The position numbers and the translations under genes are program-made. Of a DNA stretch of 64,000 nt, positions 52,379-59,796 are shown piece by piece. Each line of letters begins with the position of its first letter. Within the stretch, counting starts at the first letter, position 1. Origin of the DNA: Micromonospora luteifusca. GTDB taxonomy: Bacteria; Actinomycetota; Actinomycetes; Mycobacteriales; Micromonosporaceae. The stretch spans positions 5,198,001-5,262,000 of the forward strand of contig NZ_JAFBBP010000001.1 of NCBI RefSeq assembly GCF_016907275.1, written 5' to 3'. The notes under the pieces are model-generated. The model ran no database searches. It was given only the letters and a program-made list of their open reading frames with translations, and was not told the DNA's origin.

Positions 52379-53649
52379 CCGTCGCGACGGCGCGTAACCC
52401 CGCATCCGCGCACCCGGAGCCGGCCGGTGTCGACAACCGGGTCGTCGTCGGTGGCGCCGCGCTGACCTGGCGTTCACTGCCGACGCCGACGCTGCCCGAC
52501 CCCGCGGCGGTGCTCGCCCACTCCGCCATGCACGCACTCACCGCCGCTCGGCAGCACGCCGTGCACGGCACTGAGCTGCTGCTCAGCACCGCGGGTCGGG
52601 TCGACGCGGCGATGCGTACGGAGCTGCTGGAGGCCGGGTTCACCGTCGGCGTCCTCGACGACGACGGGATGCGCCTGAGCGTCCCGGCCCGGCCGCGAGC
52701 CGCCGAGCCCGGCCGACTCTGGCTGCTGACCTCGGGCTCGACGGGGCGTCCCAAACGGGTTGGGCACACTCTCGACACGCTGACCACCGTGCGGGCCGAG
52801 CAGCCCGACCGGACCTGGCTGTGCCCGTACGCTCCCGGCACGTACGCCTGGTGGCAGGTGGTCACCCTGTCGCTGACCCAGCCCGGCCAGCACCTGGTGG
52901 TGGTCGAGCCGGACGAGCTGGACGACTGGCCCACCGTCGCGGCCGCGCACGGGGTCGACGCCGCCTCCGGCACCCCGACCTTCTGGCGCCGCACTCTCTA
53001 CCGGGATGCCGCCGCGTTGGGCCGGGTGCCGCTGCGCCAGATCACCCTGGGCGGGGAGCCGGTGGACCAGGCGATCCTGGACCAGCTGCGGGAGGTCTTC
53101 CCCACGGCCCGGATCTCCTGGATCTACGCCTCGTCCGAGGTGGGAGCGTCCATCGTGGTGCACGACGGGCGGGCCGGTTTCCCGGTCGACTGGCTGGACC
53201 GGGAAACCCCTGGTCGGCCGACGCTCTCCGTGCGCGACGACGAGCTGGTGGTCACCTCTCCGTACCACGGCGCCGGGTTGGCCGGCCCGATCCGTACCGG
53301 GGACCGGGTGCAGGTGCTCGACGACCGGGTGCTGATCACCGGCCGACTGGACTCCGACGAGATCAACGTCGGCGGCAGCAAGGTGTCCGCCGGTGTGGTC
53401 CGCGGCGTGTTGACCGGGCATCCGGCGGTGGCCTGGGCCCGGGTGACCGGTCGCCGCGCCCCGGTGCTCGGCCGGATGGTGGTCGCCGAGGTGGTCCTCA
53501 CCCCCGCCGGTCCCGCCGACACCAGCGTGCCCGACGAGGGCACGCTGGTCCGCTGGTGTGCCGACCAGCTTCCCGAGCACGCGGTGCCACGCCGGATCCG
53601 CGTACTGGCCGAGATTCCCGTCAAGGAGACCCTGAAGAGCGATGTCTGA
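52375..53649 (+). CDS. Compact acyl-adenylate-forming ligase
   Basis: The 424-aa protein has the ATP-binding P-loop LLTSGSTGRPKRVGH (about residues 118-132), ITLGGEPVDQAIL, ISWIYASSEVGASI (A5-type), ITGRLDSDEINVGGSKV (A7-A8), and a C-terminal EIPVKETLKSDV holding the catalytic Lys region (A10). It is shorter than usual AMP ligases (about 500-550 aa) because the N-terminal part is reduced. It should activate a small carboxylic acid and load it onto the ACP encoded just upstream (overlap GTGA). Substrate unknown. Confidence 0.88.
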   Translation: MTVATARNPASAHPEPAGVDNRVVVGGAALTWRSLPTPTLPDPAAVLAHSAMHALTAARQHAVHGTELLLSTAGRVDAAMRTELLEAGFTVGVLDDDGMRLSVPARPRAAEPGRLWLLTSGSTGRPKRVGHTLDTLTTVRAEQPDRTWLCPYAPGTYAWWQVVTLSLTQPGQHLVVVEPDELDDWPTVAAAHGVDAASGTPTFWRRTLYRDAAALGRVPLRQITLGGEPVDQAILDQLREVFPTARISWIYASSEVGASIVVHDGRAGFPVDWLDRETPGRPTLSVRDDELVVTSPYHGAGLAGPIRTGDRVQVLDDRVLITGRLDSDEINVGGSKVSAGVVRGVLTGHPAVAWARVTGRRAPVLGRMVVAEVVLTPAGPADTSVPDEGTLVRWCADQLPEHAVPRRIRVLAEIPVKETLKSDV

Positions 53650-54397
53650 CCCCGCCGACACCCAGCTCGTTCCGCCCAGCTCCGTGGTCCTCGTCTCCGG
53701 GGGATCCCGGGGGCTGGGCCTGGCCATCGTCAACGACCTGCTCGACGCGGGCGTCAAGGTGGCTCCGTTCGCCCGTACCGTCACTGCGGAGCTGGAGAAG
53801 CTCGCCGCCGAGCACCCAGACCGGGTGCACGTCGGCTCGGTGGACGTGACCGACCTGCGCGCCGCGCAGAGCTTCGTCCGGGAGGTGGAGCAGCATCTCG
53901 GCCCGATCGACGGCATCGTCAACAACGCCGCCATGGGGCAGGACTCCCTGCACGCGCACACCGCCACCGACGACATCGCCCGGATCATCGAGACGAACCT
54001 GACCGCCCCGCTGCAGTTGACCCGGCTGGTGATCCGCCGGATGCTCGCCAAGGGACTGCGCGGGCGGATCGTCAACATCACCTCGATCTGCGGGAAGCGT
54101 GGTTTCCCGGGCCTGGTCGCGTACTCGGCCACCAAGGGCGGCATGGACGCCGCCACGCGTTCGCTCGCCCGGGAACTGGGTGGCCGGATGCTGGTCAACT
54201 CGGTCGCGCCCGGCTTCTTCGCCTCCGAGATGTCCGCCGTGCTCGGCCCAACCCAGCTCGACCAGATCGTGCGCCGCACCCCGACCGGTCACCTGACCGA
54301 ACCCGTGGAGGTCACGCCGGTGGTGCGGATGCTGCTGCGGGAGCACACCAACATCAACGGCCAGGTCATCGTGGTGGACGGTGCCGCCTCCATCTGA
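53642..54397 (+). CDS. FabG-like SDR reductase
   Basis: The 251-aa protein has SGGSRGLGLAI (residues 19-29), DGIVNNAAMGQ, and catalytic Ser148, Tyr161 and Lys165 (ITSICGKRGFPGLVAYSATK). It ends NINGQVIVVDGAASI, the normal end of 3-oxoacyl-ACP reductases. In the ACP operon it probably reduces a 3-oxoacyl-ACP or an equivalent ACP-bound keto group to a hydroxyacyl group using NADPH. Start ATG 53642 overlaps the ligase stop by 8 bp. Confidence 0.88.
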   Translation: MSDPADTQLVPPSSVVLVSGGSRGLGLAIVNDLLDAGVKVAPFARTVTAELEKLAAEHPDRVHVGSVDVTDLRAAQSFVREVEQHLGPIDGIVNNAAMGQDSLHAHTATDDIARIIETNLTAPLQLTRLVIRRMLAKGLRGRIVNITSICGKRGFPGLVAYSATKGGMDAATRSLARELGGRMLVNSVAPGFFASEMSAVLGPTQLDQIVRRTPTGHLTEPVEVTPVVRMLLREHTNINGQVIVVDGAASI

Positions 54398-54836
54398 CCT
54401 GGACCGGCTGGTCCGGCCCCGTCCGGTGCCGGGGCTGCTCGCCGTCGCCGAACGGCACCTGCGTATCGGCGTCCCCGCCGCCCTGACCGACGCGGCGACC
54501 CGCAGTCACCTCGACGACGGGCGCTGCGTCGGCTGGTACGGCCCGCGGACGCCGGGCTGGCGGGTGGCCATCGACGCGGAACGCGCCGACGCCCCGGTGC
54601 CCCCGGCGTTGGCCCGCCGGTTCGGCGTGGAGGACTTCTGGGCGCGGTGGACCCGCGCCGAGTGCTGCTGCAAGCTGAGCAACGTGCCGGTGGCCGCGTG
54701 GTGGCGTCGCCACGGATTGAGTACGCCGGCCGACGGGTCCGCGGTCTGGCGAACCCTCTGGCTGGCCGACCTGGTGGTCACCGTCGGCTTCGTTCCCGAC
54801 GGTCGGGGTGCTGCTGTCGGCGGCTGCTCGCTGTAG
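54381..54836 (+). CDS. Small 4'-phosphopantetheinyl-transferase-like protein
   Basis: The 151-aa protein starts with GTG 54381, overlapping the reductase by 17 bp. GWRVAIDAERADAP resembles the GxDxE-type magnesium motif and FWARWTRAECCCKLSN the F/W-x-x-KE-x-x-x-K motif of Sfp-type PPTases (here Glu and Lys spaced as expected). It is shorter than normal (about 220 aa) and may be reduced to the C-terminal half. Its role would be to activate the ACP in the same operon. The last residues GRGAAVGGCSL and the TAG stop lie in the first degenerate copy of the 80-bp repeat array, so the C-terminus may have been replaced. Confidence 0.55.
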   Translation: MPPPSDLDRLVRPRPVPGLLAVAERHLRIGVPAALTDAATRSHLDDGRCVGWYGPRTPGWRVAIDAERADAPVPPALARRFGVEDFWARWTRAECCCKLSNVPVAAWWRRHGLSTPADGSAVWRTLWLADLVVTVGFVPDGRGAAVGGCSL

Positions 54837-55180
54837 ACCTGCCCCATGTGTGGGGCAGCGCCTGCCGTTGCGTCTCCGGATGGGTGGGTGCTGCTGTTGG
54901 TGGCTGCTTCCTGTAGACCTGCCCCATGTGTGGGGCAGCGCCTGCCGTTGCGTCTCCGGATGGGTGGGTGCTGCTGTTGGTGGCTGCTTCCTGTAGAGCT
55001 GCCCCATGTGTGGGGCAGCGCCTGCCGTTGCGTCTCCGGATGGGTGGGTGCTGCTGTTGGTGGCTGCTTCCTGTAGAGCTGCCCCATGTGTGGGGCAGCG
55101 CCTGCCGTTGCGTCTCCGGATGGGTGGGTGCTGCTGTTGGTGGCTGCTTCCTGTAGACCTGCCCCATGTGTGGGGCAACG
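54807..55180. repeat. Tandem array of 80-bp hairpin-bearing repeats
   Basis: Four full units (54841-54920, 54921-55000, 55001-55080, 55081-55160) differ at only one position (CTGTAGACCT or CTGTAGAGCT). Partial degenerate units flank them. Each unit holds a hairpin CTGCCCCA-TGTG-TGGGGCAG, so five hairpins stand 80 bp apart at 54839, 54919, 54999, 55079 and 55159. The array lies between convergent operons and may act as a multiple terminator. It is not CRISPR: no spacers and no cas genes. Confidence 0.95.
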
Positions 55181-55228
55181 TCCACCGTCGCATCCCCGGG
55201 ACGGGTGCGTGCGGTGGTCGGCTGTCCA

Positions 55229-55256
55229 TGCCCCAGATCTGGGGCAGCTCTACAGG
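55229..55256 (-). repeat. Inverted partial copy of the array hairpin
   Basis: GCCCCAGATCTGGGGC (55230-55245) is followed by AGCTCTACAGG, the reverse complement of the CCTGTAGAGCT part of the 80-bp unit. It is thus a minus-strand copy of the array hairpin with another loop, placed just after the pseI stop. Confidence 0.7.
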
Positions 55257-55300
55257 CGCTCAGGGGAGTCCGTTGGGCCGGGCTGCATCCGCTCGGCGGC

Positions 55301-55325
55301 CCGGCCCGGCCCGGCCCGGCCCGGC
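55301..55325. repeat. CCGGC pentanucleotide microsatellite
   Basis: Five exact CCGGC units, followed by one altered unit. It is a simple repeat between the array and pseI. Confidence 0.9.
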
Positions 55326-55342
55326 CTGGCCTCGGACGACGG

Positions 55343-56395
55343 TCAGATCAGGTCCCAGCTCAGGGGAGTGCCGCGGGGGACGTCGGTGGCGAAGGTGCGG
55401 CCCAGCACCCGGTCGATCTCCACGGGGGGCAGGCCGCCGGCTGGCCGGATTGACCGCACGTTCTGGGCGGTCACCGGGTCACCGGCGCGGACGTCCTCGA
55501 CCACGAAGAGGGAGCGGCGGAACCGTAGCCCCTCCTGCTCGGCCGGGGTTGGGCCGATCGCGGTGCCACCCAGCGCCGCGTACGCGCGGCCGGACTCGGC
55601 GACCAGGGCCGCGAGCTCGGCCGGGTTCAGCGAGAAGTCCGAGTCGACACCGCCGTCGGCCCGGTCCAGGGTGACGTGCTTCTCGATGAAGCAGGCGCCC
55701 AGCGCCACCGAGGCGACCGCCACTCCGATGCCCGGCGTGTGGTCGGAGAGCCCGACCGCCACGTCAAAGGCGCCGGCCAGCACCGGCAACCGGCGCAGGT
55801 TGCTGTCGGCCGGCGGGGCCGGGTAGGACGCGGTGCACGCCAGCAGGACGATGCCCGCCGCGCCTCCGTCGCGGGCGGTGCGCACCGCGGCGTCGATCTC
55901 GGCGACCGTCGCCATCCCCGTGGAGATGACCATCGGCTTGCCGGTGCTCGCCACGAGCCGGATCAGCGGAAGGTCGACCAGCTCCGAAGAGGCGATCTTG
56001 TACGCGGGCGCGTCCAGCGACTCCAGCAGCTCCACGGCGGTGGCGTCGAACGGTGACGAGAAGACGGTCAGGCCCCGTTTGCGGGCCCGTTCGAAGATCG
56101 GGGCGTGCCACTCGTACGGGGTGTGCGCGCGCTCGTAGAGGCGGTACAGGTTCTCCCCGCCCCACAACTCGTGCCCGCTGGAGATCCGGAACGCCGGGGT
56201 GTCGACGTCGATCGTGATCGTGTCCGGCCGGTACGTCTGGAGCTTCAGCGCGTGCGCCCCGCTGTCGGCCACCGCGTCGACGATGGCCAGCGCCCGGTTC
56301 AGATCGCCGTTGTGGTTGCCGGACATCTCGGCGACCACGAACGGTCGCTCCCCGGCACCGACCACGTGCGGTCCGATCTTGATTGTCGCCGTCAT
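55343..56395 (-). CDS. pseI: Pseudaminic acid synthase (NeuB/PseI family)
   Basis: The 350-aa protein has FVVAEMSGNHNGDLNRAL at the N-terminus, LKLQTYRPDTITIDV, FSSPFDATAVELLESL, YKIASSELVDLPLI and EKHVTLDRADGGVDSDFSL, all NeuB-family blocks. TYRPDTIT with LYERAHTPYEWH is the PseI-type variant. The C-terminal 60 residues (FRRSLFVVEDVRAGDPVT) form the SAF domain. It joins the L-altrose derivative with phosphoenolpyruvate to make pseudaminic acid. ATG 56395 has AGAGG upstream. It is separated from the other pse genes by the ACP operon. Confidence 0.93.
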   Translation of the reverse strand: MTATIKIGPHVVGAGERPFVVAEMSGNHNGDLNRALAIVDAVADSGAHALKLQTYRPDTITIDVDTPAFRISSGHELWGGENLYRLYERAHTPYEWHAPIFERARKRGLTVFSSPFDATAVELLESLDAPAYKIASSELVDLPLIRLVASTGKPMVISTGMATVAEIDAAVRTARDGGAAGIVLLACTASYPAPPADSNLRRLPVLAGAFDVAVGLSDHTPGIGVAVASVALGACFIEKHVTLDRADGGVDSDFSLNPAELAALVAESGRAYAALGGTAIGPTPAEQEGLRFRRSLFVVEDVRAGDPVTAQNVRSIRPAGGLPPVEIDRVLGRTFATDVPRGTPLSWDLI

Positions 56396-56528
56396 TCCGA
56401 CCTCTGCTCAGGTACGCCCGCACCGGAGTGCGGTGATGCTGTCATCGTCCACCCGGCGGGCGGACGACCTGGAAAACCAGGGCGCCGGGAGCCGCCCCGG
56501 CTTCCGGCGTGTTGTGCGGTGGGGGCGG

Positions 56529-57641
56529 TCACGGCAGGCGGCCCCCGGCCAGGACGTCGCGCCGCGCCGTCGTGACCGAAGCGGCGCCGCCGCCCACCGC
56601 CGGGCCGCTCCGACGGAGGCGACCAGCGACCCGGTGGGCCTGGCGCAACGCCGAGTACGCCAGCCAGTCACCGCGCCCGACGAGGCGGTGCTTGAGCCCG
56701 GTCACGCCCGAGGGCAGCGGGTAGCCGCCGGTGGGCAGGAACCGACGGTAGTGCTCGGCGGCCCGGTGGAAGAAGTCCCGCCGCAGGTGCGGGTGCAGCC
56801 GGTCGTCGTTGCCCACCACCACCAGGTAGTGGCTGATCATCAGCTGGAACAGCTCGGCCTGCAACCGCTCGTCCGGGTGCTTGCGGGCGACCCAGTCCAA
56901 CAACCGCTCGTACTGGTCGAACGCGTCGAAGTGCCGGCCGCTGCGGGTGGAGGTGATCGCGCCTTGCCGACCCTGCCGGTACAGGTAGCAGATCCGGTCC
57001 AGCACGGAGATCTTCTCCGCACCGATCAGCAGCGGATGGCTGAACGGGATGTCCTCGTACCAGCCGGGGAAGAACCGCAGCTCCAACTGGTCCAGGAAGT
57101 CGCGGCGGACCACCTTGTTCCAGGCGGTGTGCTGCACCCGCAGCAGTTGCGGTTGGTCGTCCAGGCGGGTCACCGCGGGAATGCCGCGTAGCAGGTGACT
57201 GCTCGCGTCGACCTCCCGCCGGCCGTCCTCGTGTACCCGCAGGTGGTCCAGCATCAGCACGTCGGGCTGGTGCTGGCGCAGTCGGTCCAGCACCGCGGGG
57301 ACCGTGCCCGGCGGCAACCAGTCGTCGCTGTCGATGAACCAGACGTAGCGGCCGGTGGCCACGTCGAGCCCGGCGTTGCGGGCCAGCCCCAGACCCACGT
57401 TGCTGCTCAGGTGCACGACGCGGACCCCCTCACGGCCGGCGGCGTACGAGTGGAGCATGTCGCCGCAGCCGTCCGGGGAAGCGTCGTCGACGGCGATCAG
57501 CTCGACCGCGTCCGACTCGCCCACCGGGACGTCGGCCCGGATCGACTCGAGGCACTGGTACAGGTACGCCTCGACGCCGTACACGGGCACGACGATGCTC
57601 AGCAGCGGTGCGTGCGTCGGCTCAATGACCACGCCCGCCAC
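56529..57641 (-). CDS. Family 2 glycosyltransferase
   Basis: The 370-aa protein has the GT-A fold: PLLSIVVPVYGVEAYLYQCL, LIAVDDASPDGCGDML, and the metal-binding FIDSDDWLPPGT (DxD type). WNKVVRRDFL and FFPGWYEDIPFSHPLLI are typical of wall-teichoic or capsule GT2 enzymes. The C-terminus is basic and ends in a low-complexity tail. GTG 57641 is the start used (a second GTG lies 9 nt downstream). The gap 56396-56528 upstream of pseI shows no gene. It likely adds a sugar to the surface polymer. Confidence 0.88.
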   Translation of the reverse strand: MAGVVIEPTHAPLLSIVVPVYGVEAYLYQCLESIRADVPVGESDAVELIAVDDASPDGCGDMLHSYAAGREGVRVVHLSSNVGLGLARNAGLDVATGRYVWFIDSDDWLPPGTVPAVLDRLRQHQPDVLMLDHLRVHEDGRREVDASSHLLRGIPAVTRLDDQPQLLRVQHTAWNKVVRRDFLDQLELRFFPGWYEDIPFSHPLLIGAEKISVLDRICYLYRQGRQGAITSTRSGRHFDAFDQYERLLDWVARKHPDERLQAELFQLMISHYLVVVGNDDRLHPHLRRDFFHRAAEHYRRFLPTGGYPLPSGVTGLKHRLVGRGDWLAYSALRQAHRVAGRLRRSGPAVGGGAASVTTARRDVLAGGRLP

Positions 57642-57907
57642 CTTCGACGACCCGGGTGGCCGGCCCCGGAACCGCGCGTGGCCGCTGATGGTGAAGTCTC
57701 TGAACTCCCGCCCAGCGGAAGGTTAACGCCCGCCGCCGGACGGTTCGCCGATCGGCCGACCGTGGTCTGCACGCCCGGCAATCGGCGGGTGGGACGCGTC
57801 CGGTTCACCCGGGAGTGACCCGGTAGGGTGCCCCGGGTGCGGCCCTGCCGGGCCGTCGCGGGCGTCGCCGTCGCGCCGTCCGACGCCGCGCCGAGGAGGA
57901 TACGGAC

Positions 57908-57946
57908 GTGCTGGTGACCCTGCCGAGCTTCGGAGTCCCGGCATGA
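57908..57946 (+). CDS. Possible 12-aa leader peptide coupled to the acyltransferase gene
   Basis: A strong GAGGAGG site precedes GTG 57908, which opens VLVTLPSFGVPA and stops at TGA 57944-57946, overlapping the ATG of the next gene. The acyltransferase has no good ribosome site of its own, so coupling through this mini-ORF is plausible. The rest of the 301-bp gap 57642-57942 has a near-palindrome at 57741-57762 and a TAGGGT hexamer near 57823, but no larger gene. Confidence 0.35.
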   Translation: MLVTLPSFGVPA

Positions 57947-59112
57947 CGAGCGCCGCAGCGGTGTCAACTGTCCGGCCCGCCCCCGCACCAGCCCGACTGC
58001 CCTCGCTGACCGGGTTGCGTTGGATCGCCGCGTTACTGGTCTTCGGCTTCCACGCGGGCACCATGCGGATCATCGCCGAGCCGGACTACAAGGCCGTGGT
58101 CGACGCGCTGTTCACCCTCGGCCTGTCCGGGGTGCAGTTCTTCTTCATCCTCAGCGGTTTCGTGCTGGTCTGGTCGGCCCGCGCGGGCGACTCCCGGCGT
58201 ACCTTCTGGCGGCGTCGGGTCGCCAAGATCTACCCGAATCACCTGGTGCTGTGGGGGGCGGCGCTGCTGGTCGCCTGGTGGTTCGCCGACGCGGTCGTGC
58301 CAGCGGCCGCGCTGGAGAACCTGCTGCTGTTGCAGGCCTGGGATCCCCGGCCGGGCTGGTTCTACAGCATCAACACCGTGAGCTGGTCGCTCTCCTGCGA
58401 GTTCTTCTTCTACCTGTGTCTGCCGCTGGCGTTGCCGCTGCTGCGCCGGGCCCGGCCGAAGCTGCTCTGGGCGCTGATCGTCGCGCTGCCGCTGCTGATC
58501 CTCGCGCTCTGGCCGGCCCAGCACCTGGTGCCGGAGGTGAGCCGGTGGTGGTTCACCCAGATCTTCCCGCCCGTACGGTCGCTGGAGTTCTGGTTGGGTG
58601 CGGTGGCGGCCGAGTTGATGCGCCGTGGCCTCTGGCGTGGTCCGGGGCTGACGGTGGCCAGCGTGATCTTCCTGGGCACGTGGGTGGCAGCCGCGGAGTG
58701 GATCCGTGCCGAGCTGTGGACCACGCTGCTCGCGGTCGCGTACCTGTTGGTGATCGCCGCCGCCGCGGACGCGGACGTGCGGGGTAAGCGTTCGCCGTGG
58801 CGGTCCCGGCCGCTGGTCTGGCTCGGGGAGGTGTCCTTCGCCTTCTACCTGGTCCACGTGCTGGTGATGACGAGCGTGTTGCGCCTCAGCGGTGACTGGG
58901 GGACCGGCTTCGAGGGCTGGCGCGGCCCGGCCGCGGTGCTCGGTTTCCTGCTGGTGAACCTGATCCTCGCTGGATTGCTGCACCGCTTCGTCGAGACCCC
59001 GATGATGCGCCGACTCGCGCCGCGTCGTGCGGCCCGGCCGCCCGTCCCCGAACAACGCACGGCCGGAACCCAGGCCGCCGGCGACCGGTCACCGTACGTC
59101 GACTCGCGCTGA
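57943..59112 (+). CDS. Acyltransferase-3 family membrane protein
   Basis: The 389-aa protein has LTGLRWIAALLVFGFHAGTM with the conserved His of the family in the first helix, then GVQFFFILSGFVLVWSARAG, FWRRRVAKIYPNHLVLW and WSLSCEFFFYLCLPLAL. About ten membrane helices follow. The last 35 residues are Pro/Arg-rich and cytosolic. Such proteins transfer acyl groups (often acetyl) to surface polysaccharides or peptidoglycan. It is divergent from the GT2 gene. Confidence 0.9.
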   Translation: MTSAAAVSTVRPAPAPARLPSLTGLRWIAALLVFGFHAGTMRIIAEPDYKAVVDALFTLGLSGVQFFFILSGFVLVWSARAGDSRRTFWRRRVAKIYPNHLVLWGAALLVAWWFADAVVPAAALENLLLLQAWDPRPGWFYSINTVSWSLSCEFFFYLCLPLALPLLRRARPKLLWALIVALPLLILALWPAQHLVPEVSRWWFTQIFPPVRSLEFWLGAVAAELMRRGLWRGPGLTVASVIFLGTWVAAAEWIRAELWTTLLAVAYLLVIAAAADADVRGKRSPWRSRPLVWLGEVSFAFYLVHVLVMTSVLRLSGDWGTGFEGWRGPAAVLGFLLVNLILAGLLHRFVETPMMRRLAPRRAARPPVPEQRTAGTQAAGDRSPYVDSR

Positions 59113-59192
59113 CACCGTCCACCCTGGTCAGCAGGGGCGGCGCGGCGTTCGCCGACACGCCCGTGGGCCGTGCGCCCGGGTCGGCGCGGCGG

Positions 59193-59198
59193 TAGCGT
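59193..59198 (+). promoter_or_regulatory. -10 element of a leaderless promoter
   Basis: TAGCGT is followed by 6 nt and the GTG at 59205. No ribosome site is seen. Confidence 0.45.
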
Positions 59199-59204
59199 GG
59201 GCAC

Positions 59205-59663
59205 GTGCTCCCGGTCGCGCTCACCTGTCCGCTGTGGTGGGTGGCGCGCTGGGCGACGCGGGTGCTGACCAGCCTCGCCGTGGTGGCGGCCCTGGCGCTT
59301 GGCGCTGGCGCAGCCTCGGCCGCCGTGACAACTCCGAGCACCGTGCCAGCACAGAGTTCCGCGCTGGCAGCGAGCGCCGTGCCAGCACCGAGTTCCGTGT
59401 CGTCGCCGTTCGCGCCCGAGGCGCTGTTGGCGTCCTGCCAGGCCACCTCGCCAGAGGGTGCCGTCCACCCGGCCCAGACGGTCGGTGCGGGGGCCGCCGA
59501 GGCGTCCTCCCCGGCAGGGTCGGTCGACTCGCAACCGGCGCCGCCCGGAGGCCTGGGCACCATCGCGACCGGCGTGCTGCCGGTGCGCGCGGCCGGGGCC
59601 AACCGGCTGCCTCTCGTCGACGGCCCGCACGGCTGGGCTCCCCGCGGCCCACCCGGGCGCTGA
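59205..59663 (+). CDS. Secreted Ala/Pro/Ser-rich hypothetical protein (152 aa)
   Basis: GTG 59205 begins VLPVALTCPLWWVARWATRV followed by LTSLAVVAALALGAGAASAA, a signal peptide or N-terminal anchor. The rest is low-complexity; two 25-bp near-identical direct repeats (around 59337 and 59376) encode STVPAQSSA and SAVPAPSSV. One Cys is present. It has no recognisable domain. The leaderless -10 at 59193-59198 supports the start. Confidence 0.5.
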   Translation: MLPVALTCPLWWVARWATRVLTSLAVVAALALGAGAASAAVTTPSTVPAQSSALAASAVPAPSSVSSPFAPEALLASCQATSPEGAVHPAQTVGAGAAEASSPAGSVDSQPAPPGGLGTIATGVLPVRAAGANRLPLVDGPHGWAPRGPPGR

Positions 59664-59796
59664 GTCACCGGGACCAACGTCCCGTCGCCGCACCCTGTCG
59701 ACCTACCCGCTCCGCACCCCGCCGATCCGTGGCCCGCCGTGGCCATCTGGCCGGCTGGGCTTCCCATCGCTTTGCTCTCTCCCCGAGGTGCCGACC

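Noticed and set aside
54807..55180. CRISPR array
   Set aside because: The repeat units are contiguous, 80 bp long and lack unique spacers. No cas genes are nearby.
54846..55674. Cys/Trp/Leu-rich open frames across the repeat array in several frames
   Set aside because: An 80-bp unit without stops opens all frames. The frames share no ribosome site and the peptides are only repeat translations.
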